64,000 bases of DNA from Acinetobacter sp. N54.MGS-139 (GCA_000980495.1 LARN01000015.1:1-64000), one strand, 5' to 3'; positions 16,839 to 26,117 are shown, counted from the stretch's first letter. The notes: generated from the letters alone by a model not told the origin. Program-made: numbers and translations.

Positions 16839-18272
16839 ATGAAAGATGATATTCAGACTTTTGACGTCGTCGTCATCGGCGCCGGTCCCGGAGGATATGT
16901 TTCTGCGATCAGAGCAGCACAGCTCGGCCTGTCGGTATGCTGCATTGATGATTGGGTCAGCGACGGCAAACCTGCACCCGGAGGTACCTGCACTAATGTC
17001 GGCTGCATTCCCTCTAAGGCTCTTCTTGCGAGCAGCTGCCTGTTCGAAGAGATCAGAGACAAAGCTTCCGAGCATGGCATTCACGTCGAAGAACCTTCAA
17101 TTGATGTCCCGAAGATGATTGCCCGCAAGGCTAAGATCGTTCGACAGACCAATGACGGAATTCTTTATCTTTTCCGCAAGAACAAAATCACATTCTTAAG
17201 CGGTCGCGGATTCTTTGTGACTTCCGACGAAGACGGCTATTTGATCGGTGTGGAAGGCAAAGACGAAACACGCGTGTTTGCTAAGAATGTGGTGCTTGCC
17301 ACGGGCAGCAGACCCAGACAGTTCCCGGGCGTTCCCTTTGACGAAGAACGTATTCTCTCCAACGAAGGCGCACTGAATTTAAAGAGCGTTCCTTCCACCT
17401 TAGGCATTATCGGCGCCGGCGTGATCGGCCTCGAACTCGGCAGTGTCTGGAAACGCCTCGGTGCCGATGTCCGAATTCTTGAAGCCATGCCTACGTTTCT
17501 GCCTTTTGCAGATTCTGCAGTGAGCAGAGAAGCCCTGAAGGCCTTTAAGCAGCAGGGCGTCGACATGGAATTCGGCGTTCACATCGACAGCATCAAAAAT
17601 GACGGTGACCGTGTCATTGTCCAATATAAAGATAAGGACGGAAAAAACAGTGAAATGTGGGTTGACCGCCTGATCATTTCTATCGGCCGCGTTCCGTTCA
17701 CAGCAGCCTTGGATGCGCCAGTCGTCGGTCTTAAGCTCGACGAAAGAGGTTTTGTTGAAGTTGATGCAGAAAACCGCACGAACCTTCCTCGGGTGTGGGC
17801 GATCGGTGACCTCGTCAAAGGGCCGATGCTTGCGCATAAGGCTGAAGAAGAAGGTGTGGCGGTTGCAGAAAGAATTGCAGGACGCAAAGCGATAACGCAC
17901 ATTGAACGTGTGCCTTCCGTGATTTACACCGAACCGGAAATTGCCTGGGTCGGCAAGACCGAAGAGGAATTGAAGAACGCCGGAAGGGCCTATAAGGTCG
18001 GCGTCTTCCCGTTCATGGCAAACGGTCGGGCGCGAGCCGTCGGTGAAACGCAGGGCTTTGTGAAGATGCTGGCAGATGCGGAGACCGATATGGTTTTAGG
18101 TATGCACATCATCGGTCCGCAGGCCGGCGAGCTGATCGCGCAGGGCTGTGACGCTTTGTCTTTCGGCGCAACGGCAGAGGACATGGCACTGATCTGCGAT
18201 CCTCATCCCACTTTTAGCGAGGCTATCAAAGAGGCAGCCTTGGCGGTAAATAAAGAAGGGATTAACTTTTAG
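16839..18272 (+). CDS. lpdA: Dihydrolipoyl dehydrogenase (E3)
   Basis: The FAD/NAD disulfide oxidoreductase that reoxidises lipoyl groups, 477 aa, the standard length. The FAD fold is V-V-I-G-A-G-P-G-G-Y near residues 10-19. The redox-active disulfide is in G-G-T-C-T-N-V-G-C-I-P-S-K. The NAD fold is I-G-A-G-V-I-G-L-E-L-G. The C-terminal dimer interface has the catalytic H-P-T-F-S-E-A. All active-site residues are present. AAGGAGCGGTC lies just before the ATG. It completes the sucA-sucB-lpd operon and probably serves other 2-oxoacid complexes as well. Confidence 0.96.
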   Translation: MKDDIQTFDVVVIGAGPGGYVSAIRAAQLGLSVCCIDDWVSDGKPAPGGTCTNVGCIPSKALLASSCLFEEIRDKASEHGIHVEEPSIDVPKMIARKAKIVRQTNDGILYLFRKNKITFLSGRGFFVTSDEDGYLIGVEGKDETRVFAKNVVLATGSRPRQFPGVPFDEERILSNEGALNLKSVPSTLGIIGAGVIGLELGSVWKRLGADVRILEAMPTFLPFADSAVSREALKAFKQQGVDMEFGVHIDSIKNDGDRVIVQYKDKDGKNSEMWVDRLIISIGRVPFTAALDAPVVGLKLDERGFVEVDAENRTNLPRVWAIGDLVKGPMLAHKAEEEGVAVAERIAGRKAITHIERVPSVIYTEPEIAWVGKTEEELKNAGRAYKVGVFPFMANGRARAVGETQGFVKMLADAETDMVLGMHIIGPQAGELIAQGCDALSFGATAEDMALICDPHPTFSEAIKEAALAVNKEGINF

Positions 18273-18279
18273 TTAGAAT

Positions 18280-18319
18280 AATAAGACCTGGGAATAACAA
18301 ATCTCAGGTCTTATTTTTT
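18280..18319 (+). terminator. Rho-independent terminator of the sucA-sucB-lpd operon
   Basis: AATAAGACCTG and CAGGTCTTATT form an 11-bp stem with a loop of about 14 bases, followed by TTTTTT (to 18319). It begins 8 bases after the lpd stop. Confidence 0.92.
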
Positions 18320-18353
18320 CGCTTTGGCCGCACACCATTCAGGAGCTTATCGG

Positions 18354-19118
18354 ATGCGAATCCCGCTTATTCTTCTCACTCTAGGCTTGCTCAGCTTTAA
18401 CGCATGTGCCGTGGAGCCGCCGTCGACCGAACCTTTTGCCAAGAGGTACGATCCGCACTCCATTACGACCGCGGCTCGCGCCAGAGAAGTGATTGCGGCT
18501 TACGACAATGAAAAGAGAGCCTGGGAGAACTGGTACAAAGAAGAAACAGCTCAATGCTACCGCAACTTTTTTGTGACCTATTGCTTGGACAAAGCCAAGT
18601 CAGAACGCACCGAGCACATCAATGAAGCTCGCCGCGTTTGGCTCGTAGCCAGAGACTTCCTGAGGAAGGAACGCTCCGAGCAGGCGGTGAAAGACCGCAA
18701 AGCTGCAGAGGCCAAGCAAGCCGCCAAAAACGCCAAGATGGATGCTCAGCCCGCTCGCGTTGCTAAAGTTCCTCCCAAGACACGAGATGTCACGCCTCGT
18801 AAACCGGGCGAAGGCCATGCCGCTGACCGTGTTCTGACACCGGAAGAAGAAAAGGCGAATGCCGAAGCTTATGCGAAAAAACAGCAAGAACGTGAAGAAC
18901 GCGTAGCCGAGCAGGAGCGTAAGGTTCCCGAAGCTCCTTCCATGACGCCGGAAGAGCGTATTCAAGCCCGTGCCGAACGCAGAGCTGCTGCAGAGAAGAA
19001 ACGCGCTGAAAACATCAAGAAGCGCGCAGAAAAAGCGGCTGAGTACGAGCGTCAGGTCAAGCTTCGCGAAGAACAGAAAAAGAATAGCGTCACGGGTGAT
19101 TTAGTACCGCGCCTGTAA
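18354..19118 (+). CDS. Exported, highly charged Ala/Glu/Lys/Arg-rich protein, probably a lipoprotein
   Basis: About 254 aa with no recognisable enzyme motif. The ATG at 18354 has AGGAG at about 8 bases. It opens a signal sequence MRIPLILLTLGLLSFNACA with a Cys at residue 19; the residues before it (F-N-A) make a loose lipobox, so both lipidation and ordinary cleavage are possible. From about residue 85 the protein is dominated by A, E, K and R in long runs predicting a continuous helix or coiled coil (A-E-R-R-A-A-A-E-K-K-R-A-E, K-K-R-A-E-K-A-A-E-Y-E-R). A periplasmic spacer or structural role would fit, but no function can be named. It stands alone between a terminator and the helicase gene. 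Confidence 0.7.
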   Translation: MRIPLILLTLGLLSFNACAVEPPSTEPFAKRYDPHSITTAARAREVIAAYDNEKRAWENWYKEETAQCYRNFFVTYCLDKAKSERTEHINEARRVWLVARDFLRKERSEQAVKDRKAAEAKQAAKNAKMDAQPARVAKVPPKTRDVTPRKPGEGHAADRVLTPEEEKANAEAYAKKQQEREERVAEQERKVPEAPSMTPEERIQARAERRAAAEKKRAENIKKRAEKAAEYERQVKLREEQKKNSVTGDLVPRL

Positions 19119-19181
19119 CAATCCAAAAAGGATCGGAACTCATTGATCTGATAGGATTGTGTTCCTAAATAAGGAACCGAA

Positions 19182-21179
19182 ATGCCATCAGAATTCGTAA
19201 AAGAAGTTGCCGACGTTTTTGCCAAGGACGGACCTCTCTCCAAAGTTACCGCGAACTATACGCCGAGACCCTCGCAGATTGAATTTGCGACCTCGGTAGC
19301 GGAAGCATTGGAGCAGGGCAAATCACTGGTTGCCGAGGCTGGAACCGGCACCGGAAAGACGTTTGCTTATCTTGTTCCTGCGCTTCTGAAAGATCAGAAA
19401 GTACTGATTTCAACCGCTGGCAAGACGCTTCAAGATCAGCTATTTACGAAAGACATTCCGGCGCTTTTAAAAGCGCTGGGAATGGGCTGTCGCGTGGCGC
19501 TCCTTAAAGGCCGCTCCAACTATATCTGCAAGCAGCGCCTCGAGCATGCCTTGCAAGAGGATTCCTACGTCGCTAAATCTCGTGAAGAAGTGGTTCATCT
19601 TCATCGCATCAAAAAGTTTGCGGGACAGTCTGTGACCGGCGAGCGCGGTGATATTACTGATGTTCCTGAGAATTCCGGCATTTGGCCTGAAGTGACGAGC
19701 ACGGGAGAAAACTGTCTCGGTGCCAACTGCGATCATTACAACGACTGCTTTGTGATGCAGGCTCGCGAAAAGGCAAAAGAAGCTCAGCTTTTGGTGATCA
19801 ACCATCATCTGTTTTTGGCGGATATTTCGCTCAAAGACAATCAAATCACGGACTTTTTGCCGGAATTTGACTTGGTGGTGCTAGACGAGGCACACCAGCT
19901 GACCAATATCGCGACGAACTTCTTTTCTCAGACGCTGAATCTTTACGATGTCAGAAATTTGGCTGCGGATGCAGTCTCTCAGGGATACGGTGTCAATAAA
20001 CAGATTGATTGGAACGGCATCTACAAAACCATTTCAAACGCCTGTGACGATTTAATCAGCACAACACACAATATCCTGAACAGCAAAGACAAACAGCTTG
20101 CGGTCGCCAAGTTCAAGGATAAACATCTGTTGGTTGAGCCGTTCAAGAAGCTGTTAAATGCGGTTGAGAAACTCAGCAACGCGGTTCATGTGCACAAAGA
20201 GGCATCTCCGGAGATGACGAAGCTCGATGAGCGGTGCACCGAGGCGCTTGATTTGATCGAGTACTGGCGTGATGTATTCAACGGGAAAGCCGTTTCGCGT
20301 TCCATGAAAGGACCGCTCCTAGATTGGTTTACGGTCAAACCTAAGAACATCTTCTTTAATACCACGCCGCTCTCATACGCAGAGATGCTCAAAAGCGCTC
20401 GCGAGGTTCAGGGTAAGCCGTGGGTTTTGACCTCTGCGACATTGGCTGCCAACGGCGACTTCAAGCATTTTGTCGACCAAGTCGGCTTGGAGGATGCTGA
20501 AACCAAGTCATGGGAGAGTCCCTTTGACTTTAAGGCCCAAGGCATGCTTTACATTACCGAGGACTTACCGATTCCGAGTGCGCCGAATTTTTCTGACGAA
20601 GTCGCCAAACGGATTTGGCCCTTCATCAAGAAGAATAAAGGCCGAGCTTTTGTGCTGTGTACTACGCTTCGCGCAATGGAAGTGATTTCCGAGGCGCTGC
20701 GTTACTTTGCCGAGACGGAAGGCGTTTCAATGAACATCCTTGTTCAGAACGAACAGTCCAAACAAGAGCTGCTGCGCCGTTTCAGAAGCGAAGAAAACTC
20801 CGTTCTGGTCGGTTCTATGAGTTTCTGGGAAGGCGTGGATATCAAAGGCGATGCTTTGTCTCTCGTCGTGATCGATAAGATTCCTTTCCCGCCGCCCGAT
20901 GATCCGGTATTTGAAGGACGTTCAAAAGAACTTGAGGCCGAAGGCAAGAGTTCGTTTAACGAGATTTCGATTCCCGAAGCGATCATGCTGCTCAAGCAGG
21001 GCGCCGGCCGACTGATTCGTGATGAGAAAGATGAAGGGCTGTTGATTCTCTGCGATAACCGTTTGTTATCCAAGGGATACGGGACGAAGATTTGGAAGAG
21101 TCTGCCGGACTTCGCCCGTACCAAGGTTTTTGATACGGCAATGAATTTCCTGGAAAGATGCCAGGAGCCGAGAGGCTAA
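19182..21179 (+). CDS. yoaA: DinG/YoaA-family ATP-dependent DNA helicase with Fe-S cluster
   Basis: A 665-aa superfamily 2 helicase of the XPD/DinG group, which unwinds DNA 5' to 3' during repair and replication stress. Walker A is E-A-G-T-G-T-G-K-T near residues 51-59 and Walker B is V-V-L-D-E-A-H-Q-L. Between them are Cys residues spaced as in the Fe-S domain (I-C-K-Q-R-L, then C-L-G-A-N-C-D-H-Y-N-D-C). The C-terminal half has S-F-W-E-G-V-D-I-K-G-D and Q-G-A-G-R-L-I-R. The length is nearer YoaA (about 636 aa) than DinG (about 716 aa), hence the symbol. AAGGAACCGAA precedes the ATG. It appears monocistronic with its own terminator. Confidence 0.9.
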   Translation: MPSEFVKEVADVFAKDGPLSKVTANYTPRPSQIEFATSVAEALEQGKSLVAEAGTGTGKTFAYLVPALLKDQKVLISTAGKTLQDQLFTKDIPALLKALGMGCRVALLKGRSNYICKQRLEHALQEDSYVAKSREEVVHLHRIKKFAGQSVTGERGDITDVPENSGIWPEVTSTGENCLGANCDHYNDCFVMQAREKAKEAQLLVINHHLFLADISLKDNQITDFLPEFDLVVLDEAHQLTNIATNFFSQTLNLYDVRNLAADAVSQGYGVNKQIDWNGIYKTISNACDDLISTTHNILNSKDKQLAVAKFKDKHLLVEPFKKLLNAVEKLSNAVHVHKEASPEMTKLDERCTEALDLIEYWRDVFNGKAVSRSMKGPLLDWFTVKPKNIFFNTTPLSYAEMLKSAREVQGKPWVLTSATLAANGDFKHFVDQVGLEDAETKSWESPFDFKAQGMLYITEDLPIPSAPNFSDEVAKRIWPFIKKNKGRAFVLCTTLRAMEVISEALRYFAETEGVSMNILVQNEQSKQELLRRFRSEENSVLVGSMSFWEGVDIKGDALSLVVIDKIPFPPPDDPVFEGRSKELEAEGKSSFNEISIPEAIMLLKQGAGRLIRDEKDEGLLILCDNRLLSKGYGTKIWKSLPDFARTKVFDTAMNFLERCQEPRG

Positions 21180-21205
21180 GTACGGTCCTGAAAAAGTTAG
21201 TTTGG

Positions 21206-21240
21206 AAACGGAGGCGTCAAGAGAGACAGCCTCTGTTTTC
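21206..21240 (+). terminator. Terminator after the helicase gene
   Basis: AAACGGAGGC (21206-21215) and GCCTCTGTTT (21229-21238) pair over 10 positions with one G-U wobble. A short T-rich tract follows. It lies between the convergent helicase and aspartate dehydrogenase genes. Confidence 0.65.
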
Positions 21241-21250
21241 TTAACTGTGG

Positions 21251-22051
21251 TTACCAGAAGGTAATGGGGCTGTAGAGGTTCTTTAGGCAAGCTGCTGCGC
21301 TGAGCGCCGCTGTCGTACTGGACTTCGGATTTGCCGGATCGGGCTTGCCAGAAAACTCCATCACGGCATCCGCCAGCGCTGAGCGATAAGTAATCTGGTG
21401 CGTATTGCTATTGGCAGCGGGATCTGCAACGATTCGGACTTTTGTCTGAGGTTTTTGGGAAGCCAGTGAAGCAATAACGCCGACATTGATGTTCTTGGGA
21501 AATCCTTTGATTGCTTCCTGAACTCCGCCTTCAAAAACCACAGTCCTCTTGGTTAAGTCCAAAGTTCTACCGTCTAAGCCAGGGGCGCCGAGCAAAGATT
21601 TTGGCGATTTGGTTGTCTCAATAATGACTTCGGCTGATCCGCGTTGCAGTGCGCAGGTTTGCAGGAAATCCAGACCGCCGATGGCCCCGTTAACGATACA
21701 GATCCTGCCGTTGTTTTCAGATGCGGTGAGAATCGCTTGCTGTTTGAAATCCTCGTCGGCAAATGCGCCGCTGGAGAGGCAAATCAAAGTTCTTCCGGAC
21801 TTGAGAATCGGTAGAGCGTAGTCCTTGAGCGCTGCTCCGCCGGCAAGTTCAACGACAACCGGCGCGGCTTCTTTCAGAAAATCGTCAATGTTAAATACTG
21901 CCTGACAACTGTACTTAGAAGCGAAGACTTCGGCTTTCTCTTGGCTTCTTCCTAAAACGGAATGGAGTTTGAACTCAGGCAAAAATTCATGAAGAACGTT
22001 CGCAAAAACGTTGGCCAGAGAGCCGGCGCCGATAACGGATACAAGAGACAT
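21251..22051 (-). CDS. nadX: L-aspartate dehydrogenase (NadX-like)
   Basis: A 266-aa NAD(P)-dependent dehydrogenase of the DUF108/AspDH family, which oxidises aspartate to iminoaspartate or runs in reverse; in some bacteria it supplies NAD synthesis. The N-terminal Rossmann motif is V-I-G-A-G-S-L-A. The substrate domain carries I-V-N-G-A-I-G-G-L-D, F-P-K-N-I-N-V-G-V-I-A, and V-A-D-P-A-A-N-S-N-T-H with the catalytic His. The ending N-P-K-S-S-T-T-A-A-L-S-A-A-A matches the family. The ATG at 22051 opens the Rossmann fold directly. It is monocistronic as far as can be seen. A role in amino-acid-based anaerobic metabolism is possible but not shown. Confidence 0.85.
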   Translation of the reverse strand: MSLVSVIGAGSLANVFANVLHEFLPEFKLHSVLGRSQEKAEVFASKYSCQAVFNIDDFLKEAAPVVVELAGGAALKDYALPILKSGRTLICLSSGAFADEDFKQQAILTASENNGRICIVNGAIGGLDFLQTCALQRGSAEVIIETTKSPKSLLGAPGLDGRTLDLTKRTVVFEGGVQEAIKGFPKNINVGVIASLASQKPQTKVRIVADPAANSNTHQITYRSALADAVMEFSGKPDPANPKSSTTAALSAAACLKNLYSPITFW

Positions 22052-22153
22052 GATCTGCTGAAGCTGATGGACTGAAAAGACAGATACTACATCGCTTGCG
22101 GCAGAGGCGGAATAGGCAAATATTCCGACAGATGCAAATCACCAGCTTAAAGG

Positions 22154-22711
22154 TTAGCTCGCTGAGTCAGGCGTGCAGTTCTTCCACTTCTGCGCCATGA
22201 CTTGCGTTTTGTCTAAAGCCGGGATCGGCTGGAAACCGCAGATGAGGCGAGCAAGATAGTCCACGGATTCTTTGCCTTTGAAGTTCACTGCCTCTGTGCG
22301 GGAGATTTTCTCGGGAGAATCAATGAGCAGATTTTTGTACTCAAGCGTCGCCATGCGTTCTTTGTTGGCGTTCTTGCACTGCGCGACAGGAATTCGGACA
22401 CGATAGGGCGTCTGCTCCATGATCGTGCCGCCGATCTCCAGCATTTCCATCTGAAGGTAATCGCGTTTATTGTCACGGACGCGGGCACGGCTGCCTTCTT
22501 TAATCCATTGATTACGGGCAAAAAGGCGCCAGTCGCCGGGATATTTAACCTGAGTAGCAAAAAAGGGTAGACCGAGTTTATCGATAGATTCCTCGGCCAG
22601 GTACTGCAGATCGCCGCAGGTCATCTCCTCAGGGTTCTGAGGAATAGTGCGGCAGCCGGCCAGAAGCAGCAGCGCTGCTCCTGTCACGGCAAAAAACTTC
22701 TTATTTCGCAT
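22154..22711 (-). CDS. Predicted lipoprotein of unknown function
   Basis: A 185-aa protein with a clear lipoprotein signal: basic N-terminus (MRNKKFF), hydrophobic stretch, and lipobox L-L-A-G-C with Cys at about residue 19. The mature part contains several Cys residues (T-C-G-D, Q-C-K-N, I-C-G-F, N-C-T-P) but no family motif I recognise. It starts 9 bases after the bamD stop on the same strand, so it is probably co-transcribed with bamD. An outer-membrane-related role is suggested only by that neighbour and the lipid anchor. Confidence 0.75.
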   Translation of the reverse strand: MRNKKFFAVTGAALLLLAGCRTIPQNPEEMTCGDLQYLAEESIDKLGLPFFATQVKYPGDWRLFARNQWIKEGSRARVRDNKRDYLQMEMLEIGGTIMEQTPYRVRIPVAQCKNANKERMATLEYKNLLIDSPEKISRTEAVNFKGKESVDYLARLICGFQPIPALDKTQVMAQKWKNCTPDSAS

Positions 22712-22720
22712 TAAAACAGC

Positions 22721-23572
22721 TTATTTGGAAGCTGCGCCTGCTTGCGGAGCGGCGGCAGCTTGTGCGGCTTCAAGTTCTTGGGCACGCAGGTAGGTATCGT
22801 AAGAACCGCGGTTCTTATTGGCATCTAGAATTCGCTGAATATCAGCGGCCTTGTCATCCATGCCAAGCTTGTTGTAGCTGTCACGCATGATGATCAAGGC
22901 TTCTTCTGCCTGTGGAGAAGTCTGGAAGTTCAGAAGAACGTTTTCTGCGCGGTTAATGGCGGCGATGTAGGCGTCGCGAACGTAGTAATACTTGGCAGTA
23001 TTAATTTCGTACTTAGCCTGAGCTTCGACGAGTTCATGCATACGTTCGCGGGCATCGCGGGCGTAGCGGCTGTTCGGGAAGCGAAGCACTAATTCTTTGA
23101 AAATATCGAAAGCATCGCGAGCAGCCTGGGCGTCACGCTTGGAAAGGTCCTGGCGTGTCAGGTAGCTCATCCAGCCTTCGTCTTCGTCTAGAGTGGCGAT
23201 GCCCTTAATGTAGAGTGCATACGGAGAAAGCGGATGCTCAGGATACTGTCTTAAGAAACGGTCACAGACTGCGATGGCCTGCTGAGGTTCGCCTTCCTTG
23301 AAGTAGGAGTAAGCAGTCTCAACTTGGGCCTGCTGGGAGTAACGGCCGTAAGGATAACGAGCTTCTAACTTCTGATAGTAGTCACGGGCCGTTTCGTAGT
23401 TGCCTTCATTCAGATTGTCTCGGGCCTCGACATACAGTTTGTCAGCTGTCCAGCCTTCCGTCGGGTCTTCAACCCCTTTAAACATACTGCACGATGTAGT
23501 CGCTAAAATAACGGAACCCAGACAGGCGGCCGTTAATGTCCGCTTGATTATTGTTTTCAGGGCAAAAGACAT
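22721..23572 (-). CDS. bamD: Outer membrane protein assembly factor BamD
   Basis: The essential lipoprotein partner of BamA in the BAM complex, anchored at the periplasmic face of the outer membrane. The protein is 283 aa from the ATG at 23572 (MSFALKT); a TTG at 23587 would add five residues. The signal ends in a T-T-S-C-S lipobox. Five TPR-like repeats follow, with typical segments Y-Y-Q-K-L-E-A-R-Y-P-Y-G, F-L-R-Q-Y-P-E-H-P, and L-R-F-P-N-S-R-Y-A. The C-terminus has an Ala/Gln-rich tail. It is divergent from rluD with only 16 bases between start codons, an arrangement known from related betaproteobacteria. Confidence 0.95.
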   Translation of the reverse strand: MSFALKTIIKRTLTAACLGSVILATTSCSMFKGVEDPTEGWTADKLYVEARDNLNEGNYETARDYYQKLEARYPYGRYSQQAQVETAYSYFKEGEPQQAIAVCDRFLRQYPEHPLSPYALYIKGIATLDEDEGWMSYLTRQDLSKRDAQAARDAFDIFKELVLRFPNSRYARDARERMHELVEAQAKYEINTAKYYYVRDAYIAAINRAENVLLNFQTSPQAEEALIIMRDSYNKLGMDDKAADIQRILDANKNRGSYDTYLRAQELEAAQAAAAPQAGAASK

Positions 23573-23588
23573 AGAACTTAAGGTCAAA

Positions 23589-24773
23589 ATGAATATTGAA
23601 TTAGATGATTATAGTCAGACTGAGGCTTTTGAAGAAACCGAATTGCAGGAATCTTCAAAAATTGAAACTTTTGAAGTTACCCTCGATCTTGACGGAGAGC
23701 GCCTCGATAAGGTCTTGGCTTCTTCCTTAAAAGACATTTCCCGCTCTCGTCTGAAGACCCTGATTGAAGACGGATTGGTCAAAGTCAACGGAGTGACCGT
23801 TGATAAACCTAAAGAAAAGATGAGTTTCGGCGACGAAGTTTCCGTCGAAATCAAACCTCGTTTGGAGGATATGGATTTCATCGCCACACCGATGGACATC
23901 GATGTGGTTTACGAAGATGACGACATCTTGGTCATCAATAAACCGGCAGGATTGGTTGTACATCCGGCCGCCGGCCATTGGGACGACACGCTCTTAAACG
24001 GTCTGCTGGCTTACAACCCGATTTTCAGAACACTGCCTCGCGCCGGTATTGTTCACCGTTTGGACCGCGACACCACCGGTTTGATGGTTGTGGCCAAAAA
24101 CGAAAAAGCCATGCTCGATTTGGTCCAGCAGCTTCAGGCCCGCACAGTAAAACGCGAATACTGGGCGTTGACACGCGGTAAGGCACCTGCGGATAAAGTC
24201 ATTGAAGCGGCTATTGAACGTGATCCTCGAAATCCGCTGCGTTTTACGATCGGAAAAGGCGGCCGAGCTAAACCTGCGACAACACATATTCGCTGCATTG
24301 ATCAGAAAGAAGTCAAAGGTAAGCCTTTCTCTTGGGTTGCCTGCCGATTAAAAACCGGCCGCACTCATCAAATTAGAGTACACATGGAATCCATCGGCCT
24401 GCCGCTGATCGGGGATCCCCTCTACCGCAATAAACTTCCCAAACCTAAAGAAGATGGTTCCGTGCTGAATTCTTTCGATCGACAGGCACTGCATGCCAGT
24501 CGTTTGGGGCTGATCCATCCGGCCACCAAAGAAACGATGGAATGGTTTGCCGAACCGCCCCAGGATTTTAGGGATTTGATGGATGAATTGGGCTTCGGTC
24601 CGTGGGATCGTCCTTCCGAAGTCTTCGGAGATCCGGTTGTCATGATCGACAACGATGAGTTGTCAGAGAATCAGAAAGCCGTCGGTAAGATCAGCTCTTG
24701 GGATGACTTCGATTTCGGAGACGACGATGATGACGCCGATTCCAACTGGAAAATCGAACGCACGAAAGAATAA
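23589..24773 (+). CDS. rluD: 23S rRNA pseudouridine synthase RluD
   Basis: Converts uridines 1911, 1915 and 1917 of 23S rRNA helix 69 to pseudouridine. The protein is 394 aa from the ATG at 23589 (MNIELDDYSQ). Upstream codons in the same frame are antisense bamD sequence and are excluded. It has an acidic N-terminal tail of about 30 residues, then an S4-like RNA-binding domain (R-L-D-K-V-L-A-S-S-L, S-R-S-R-L-K-T-L-I). The catalytic domain has the conserved Asp in H-R-L-D-R-D-T-T-G, and G-R-T-H-Q-I-R-V-H. The C-terminus carries a further acidic extension. pgeF follows after 2 bases, a common pairing. Confidence 0.94.
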   Translation: MNIELDDYSQTEAFEETELQESSKIETFEVTLDLDGERLDKVLASSLKDISRSRLKTLIEDGLVKVNGVTVDKPKEKMSFGDEVSVEIKPRLEDMDFIATPMDIDVVYEDDDILVINKPAGLVVHPAAGHWDDTLLNGLLAYNPIFRTLPRAGIVHRLDRDTTGLMVVAKNEKAMLDLVQQLQARTVKREYWALTRGKAPADKVIEAAIERDPRNPLRFTIGKGGRAKPATTHIRCIDQKEVKGKPFSWVACRLKTGRTHQIRVHMESIGLPLIGDPLYRNKLPKPKEDGSVLNSFDRQALHASRLGLIHPATKETMEWFAEPPQDFRDLMDELGFGPWDRPSEVFGDPVVMIDNDELSENQKAVGKISSWDDFDFGDDDDDADSNWKIERTKE

Positions 24774-24775
24774 GG

Positions 24776-25558
24776 ATGCAGTCCATGCAAAGTAAACCGG
24801 AATTGGAAGTGATCGTTCCCGAATGGAACGCTCCGGAAAACATCAAAGCTTTCTTTACGCTTCGTTCAGGCGGCATGTCTGCCTGCGCCTATGGCGACAA
24901 AGACGGCTTTTGCGGCCTTAATCTCGGAAATCATGTCGGAGACAATAAGTACTCGGTTCGCGGAAATCGCAGAATTGTGACCGATATGTTAGGCGCTGAG
25001 CCCAAGTGGCTCAGCCAGGTTCATTCTTCTCGAGTCGTCCGAGCAGAGGATAACAACGCTGAAGAACAAGCCGACGCCGAATTTACGACTGCCGCCGGTA
25101 TTCCCTGCGTTGTCATGACCGCCGACTGTGTGCCGGTGTTGCTTTGCGACAAAAAAGGAATCGTTATTGCAGCCGCTCACGCCGGATGGAAGGGCTTAGC
25201 TGACGGAGTCCTGCAAAACACCGTCGCAGCCATGAGAAAAGAAATCGGTGATGAAGCCGAAATCATCGCTTGGATCGGACCGCATATCCGCAAAGATCAT
25301 TTCGAAGTGCGGGACGACGTCGCAGACTACTACCGAGCATCTGCTGTTAAAGCCGCAGCCGACGATGCATTGGAATCGATCGGAGAGGGCGTCTGGCACT
25401 TGGATTTAGCCCGCTTTGCCAAGGAAGCTTTAAAGCAGGCCGGTGTGACTGAAGTCACCGATTGCGAACGTGACACATACTCCGATCCCGAGCATTTTTA
25501 CAGCTATAGAAGAGATAAGGTAACAGGACGCCATGGCGCATTCATCTGCAAGCGATAG
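24776..25558 (+). CDS. pgeF: Peptidoglycan editing factor PgeF (laccase-domain protein, YfiH family)
   Basis: A 260-aa protein of the multicopper-polyphenol-oxidase/YfiH family. In E. coli the homologue (PgeF) clears misincorporated serine from peptidoglycan precursors. Metal-site motifs are present: C-G-L-N-L-G-N-H-V-G-D, T-A-D-C-V-P-V-L-L-C-D, and A-A-H-A-G-W-K-G-L. It ends with Y-S-Y-R-R-D, also typical. The ATG at 24776 is 2 bases after rluD, and a second ATG lies 6 bases on. Its 3' end overlaps the next gene by 26 bases, indicating a tightly packed operon from rluD to rimO. Confidence 0.9.
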   Translation: MQSMQSKPELEVIVPEWNAPENIKAFFTLRSGGMSACAYGDKDGFCGLNLGNHVGDNKYSVRGNRRIVTDMLGAEPKWLSQVHSSRVVRAEDNNAEEQADAEFTTAAGIPCVVMTADCVPVLLCDKKGIVIAAAHAGWKGLADGVLQNTVAAMRKEIGDEAEIIAWIGPHIRKDHFEVRDDVADYYRASAVKAAADDALESIGEGVWHLDLARFAKEALKQAGVTEVTDCERDTYSDPEHFYSYRRDKVTGRHGAFICKR

Positions 25559-26117
25559 TTCGAGAAGAAGATCCGGCGAGATCAGCTGGTATTACATTCA
25601 GCCCGGCTTCAAATTAATTGACGCTAAGAAATGTGCTTGGGCTTTCGCTTTCTTCGTTTTTATTTTGTTCGTGATCAGCCGCTTTTCCCGCAGTCTTATC
25701 TTTGACTCCCCGTGGGCGCTCTTGATCGTGCCCGGCGTGGCGGCGTTTGTGATTTGGCTCATGCTTGTCATGCAGCCGCATCGCCAGGTTTATTACCGGC
25801 TGGATCAGGACGGAGTTTTCTGTGAGTATCGTTCTTCGGCTTCAGCCCTCACAAGTTTCTTGGATTTGATTCTTAGCCTGCTGGGTTCAATCATCAGACT
25901 CAAGAACACCTTCTACATCAACAAACACTCTTCCCGCTCCCGTATGTTTGAGTGGGGAGAAGTTGTTGCCGTGCACGAAGCGCCTTATTGGAAAAAAATT
26001 ACGCTGCAGGCCGGTTTGCACGGCGAGTTAAATCTTTGGACTAACGCTGAAAACTACGGCAATGTACTCACGCTGGTACGCGAATACGTTGCAAAAGAAA
26101 GGAAAAACTATGATTAA
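25533..26117 (+). CDS. Membrane protein of unknown function
   Basis: A 194-aa protein with two adjacent predicted membrane helices near residues 33-50 (A-W-A-F-A-F-F-V-F-I-L-F-V-I) and 60-82 (W-A-L-L-I-V-P-G-V-A-A-F-V-I-W). A soluble C-terminal region follows, resembling the plan of small PH-like membrane proteins, though I cannot name a family. The start ATG lies inside the end of pgeF (26-base overlap), and the stop overlaps the next start by 8 bases. It is therefore very probably translated from the same mRNA. The overlaps support it as a real gene; the function is unknown. Confidence 0.72.
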   Translation: MAHSSASDSSRRRSGEISWYYIQPGFKLIDAKKCAWAFAFFVFILFVISRFSRSLIFDSPWALLIVPGVAAFVIWLMLVMQPHRQVYYRLDQDGVFCEYRSSASALTSFLDLILSLLGSIIRLKNTFYINKHSSRSRMFEWGEVVAVHEAPYWKKITLQAGLHGELNLWTNAENYGNVLTLVREYVAKERKNYD

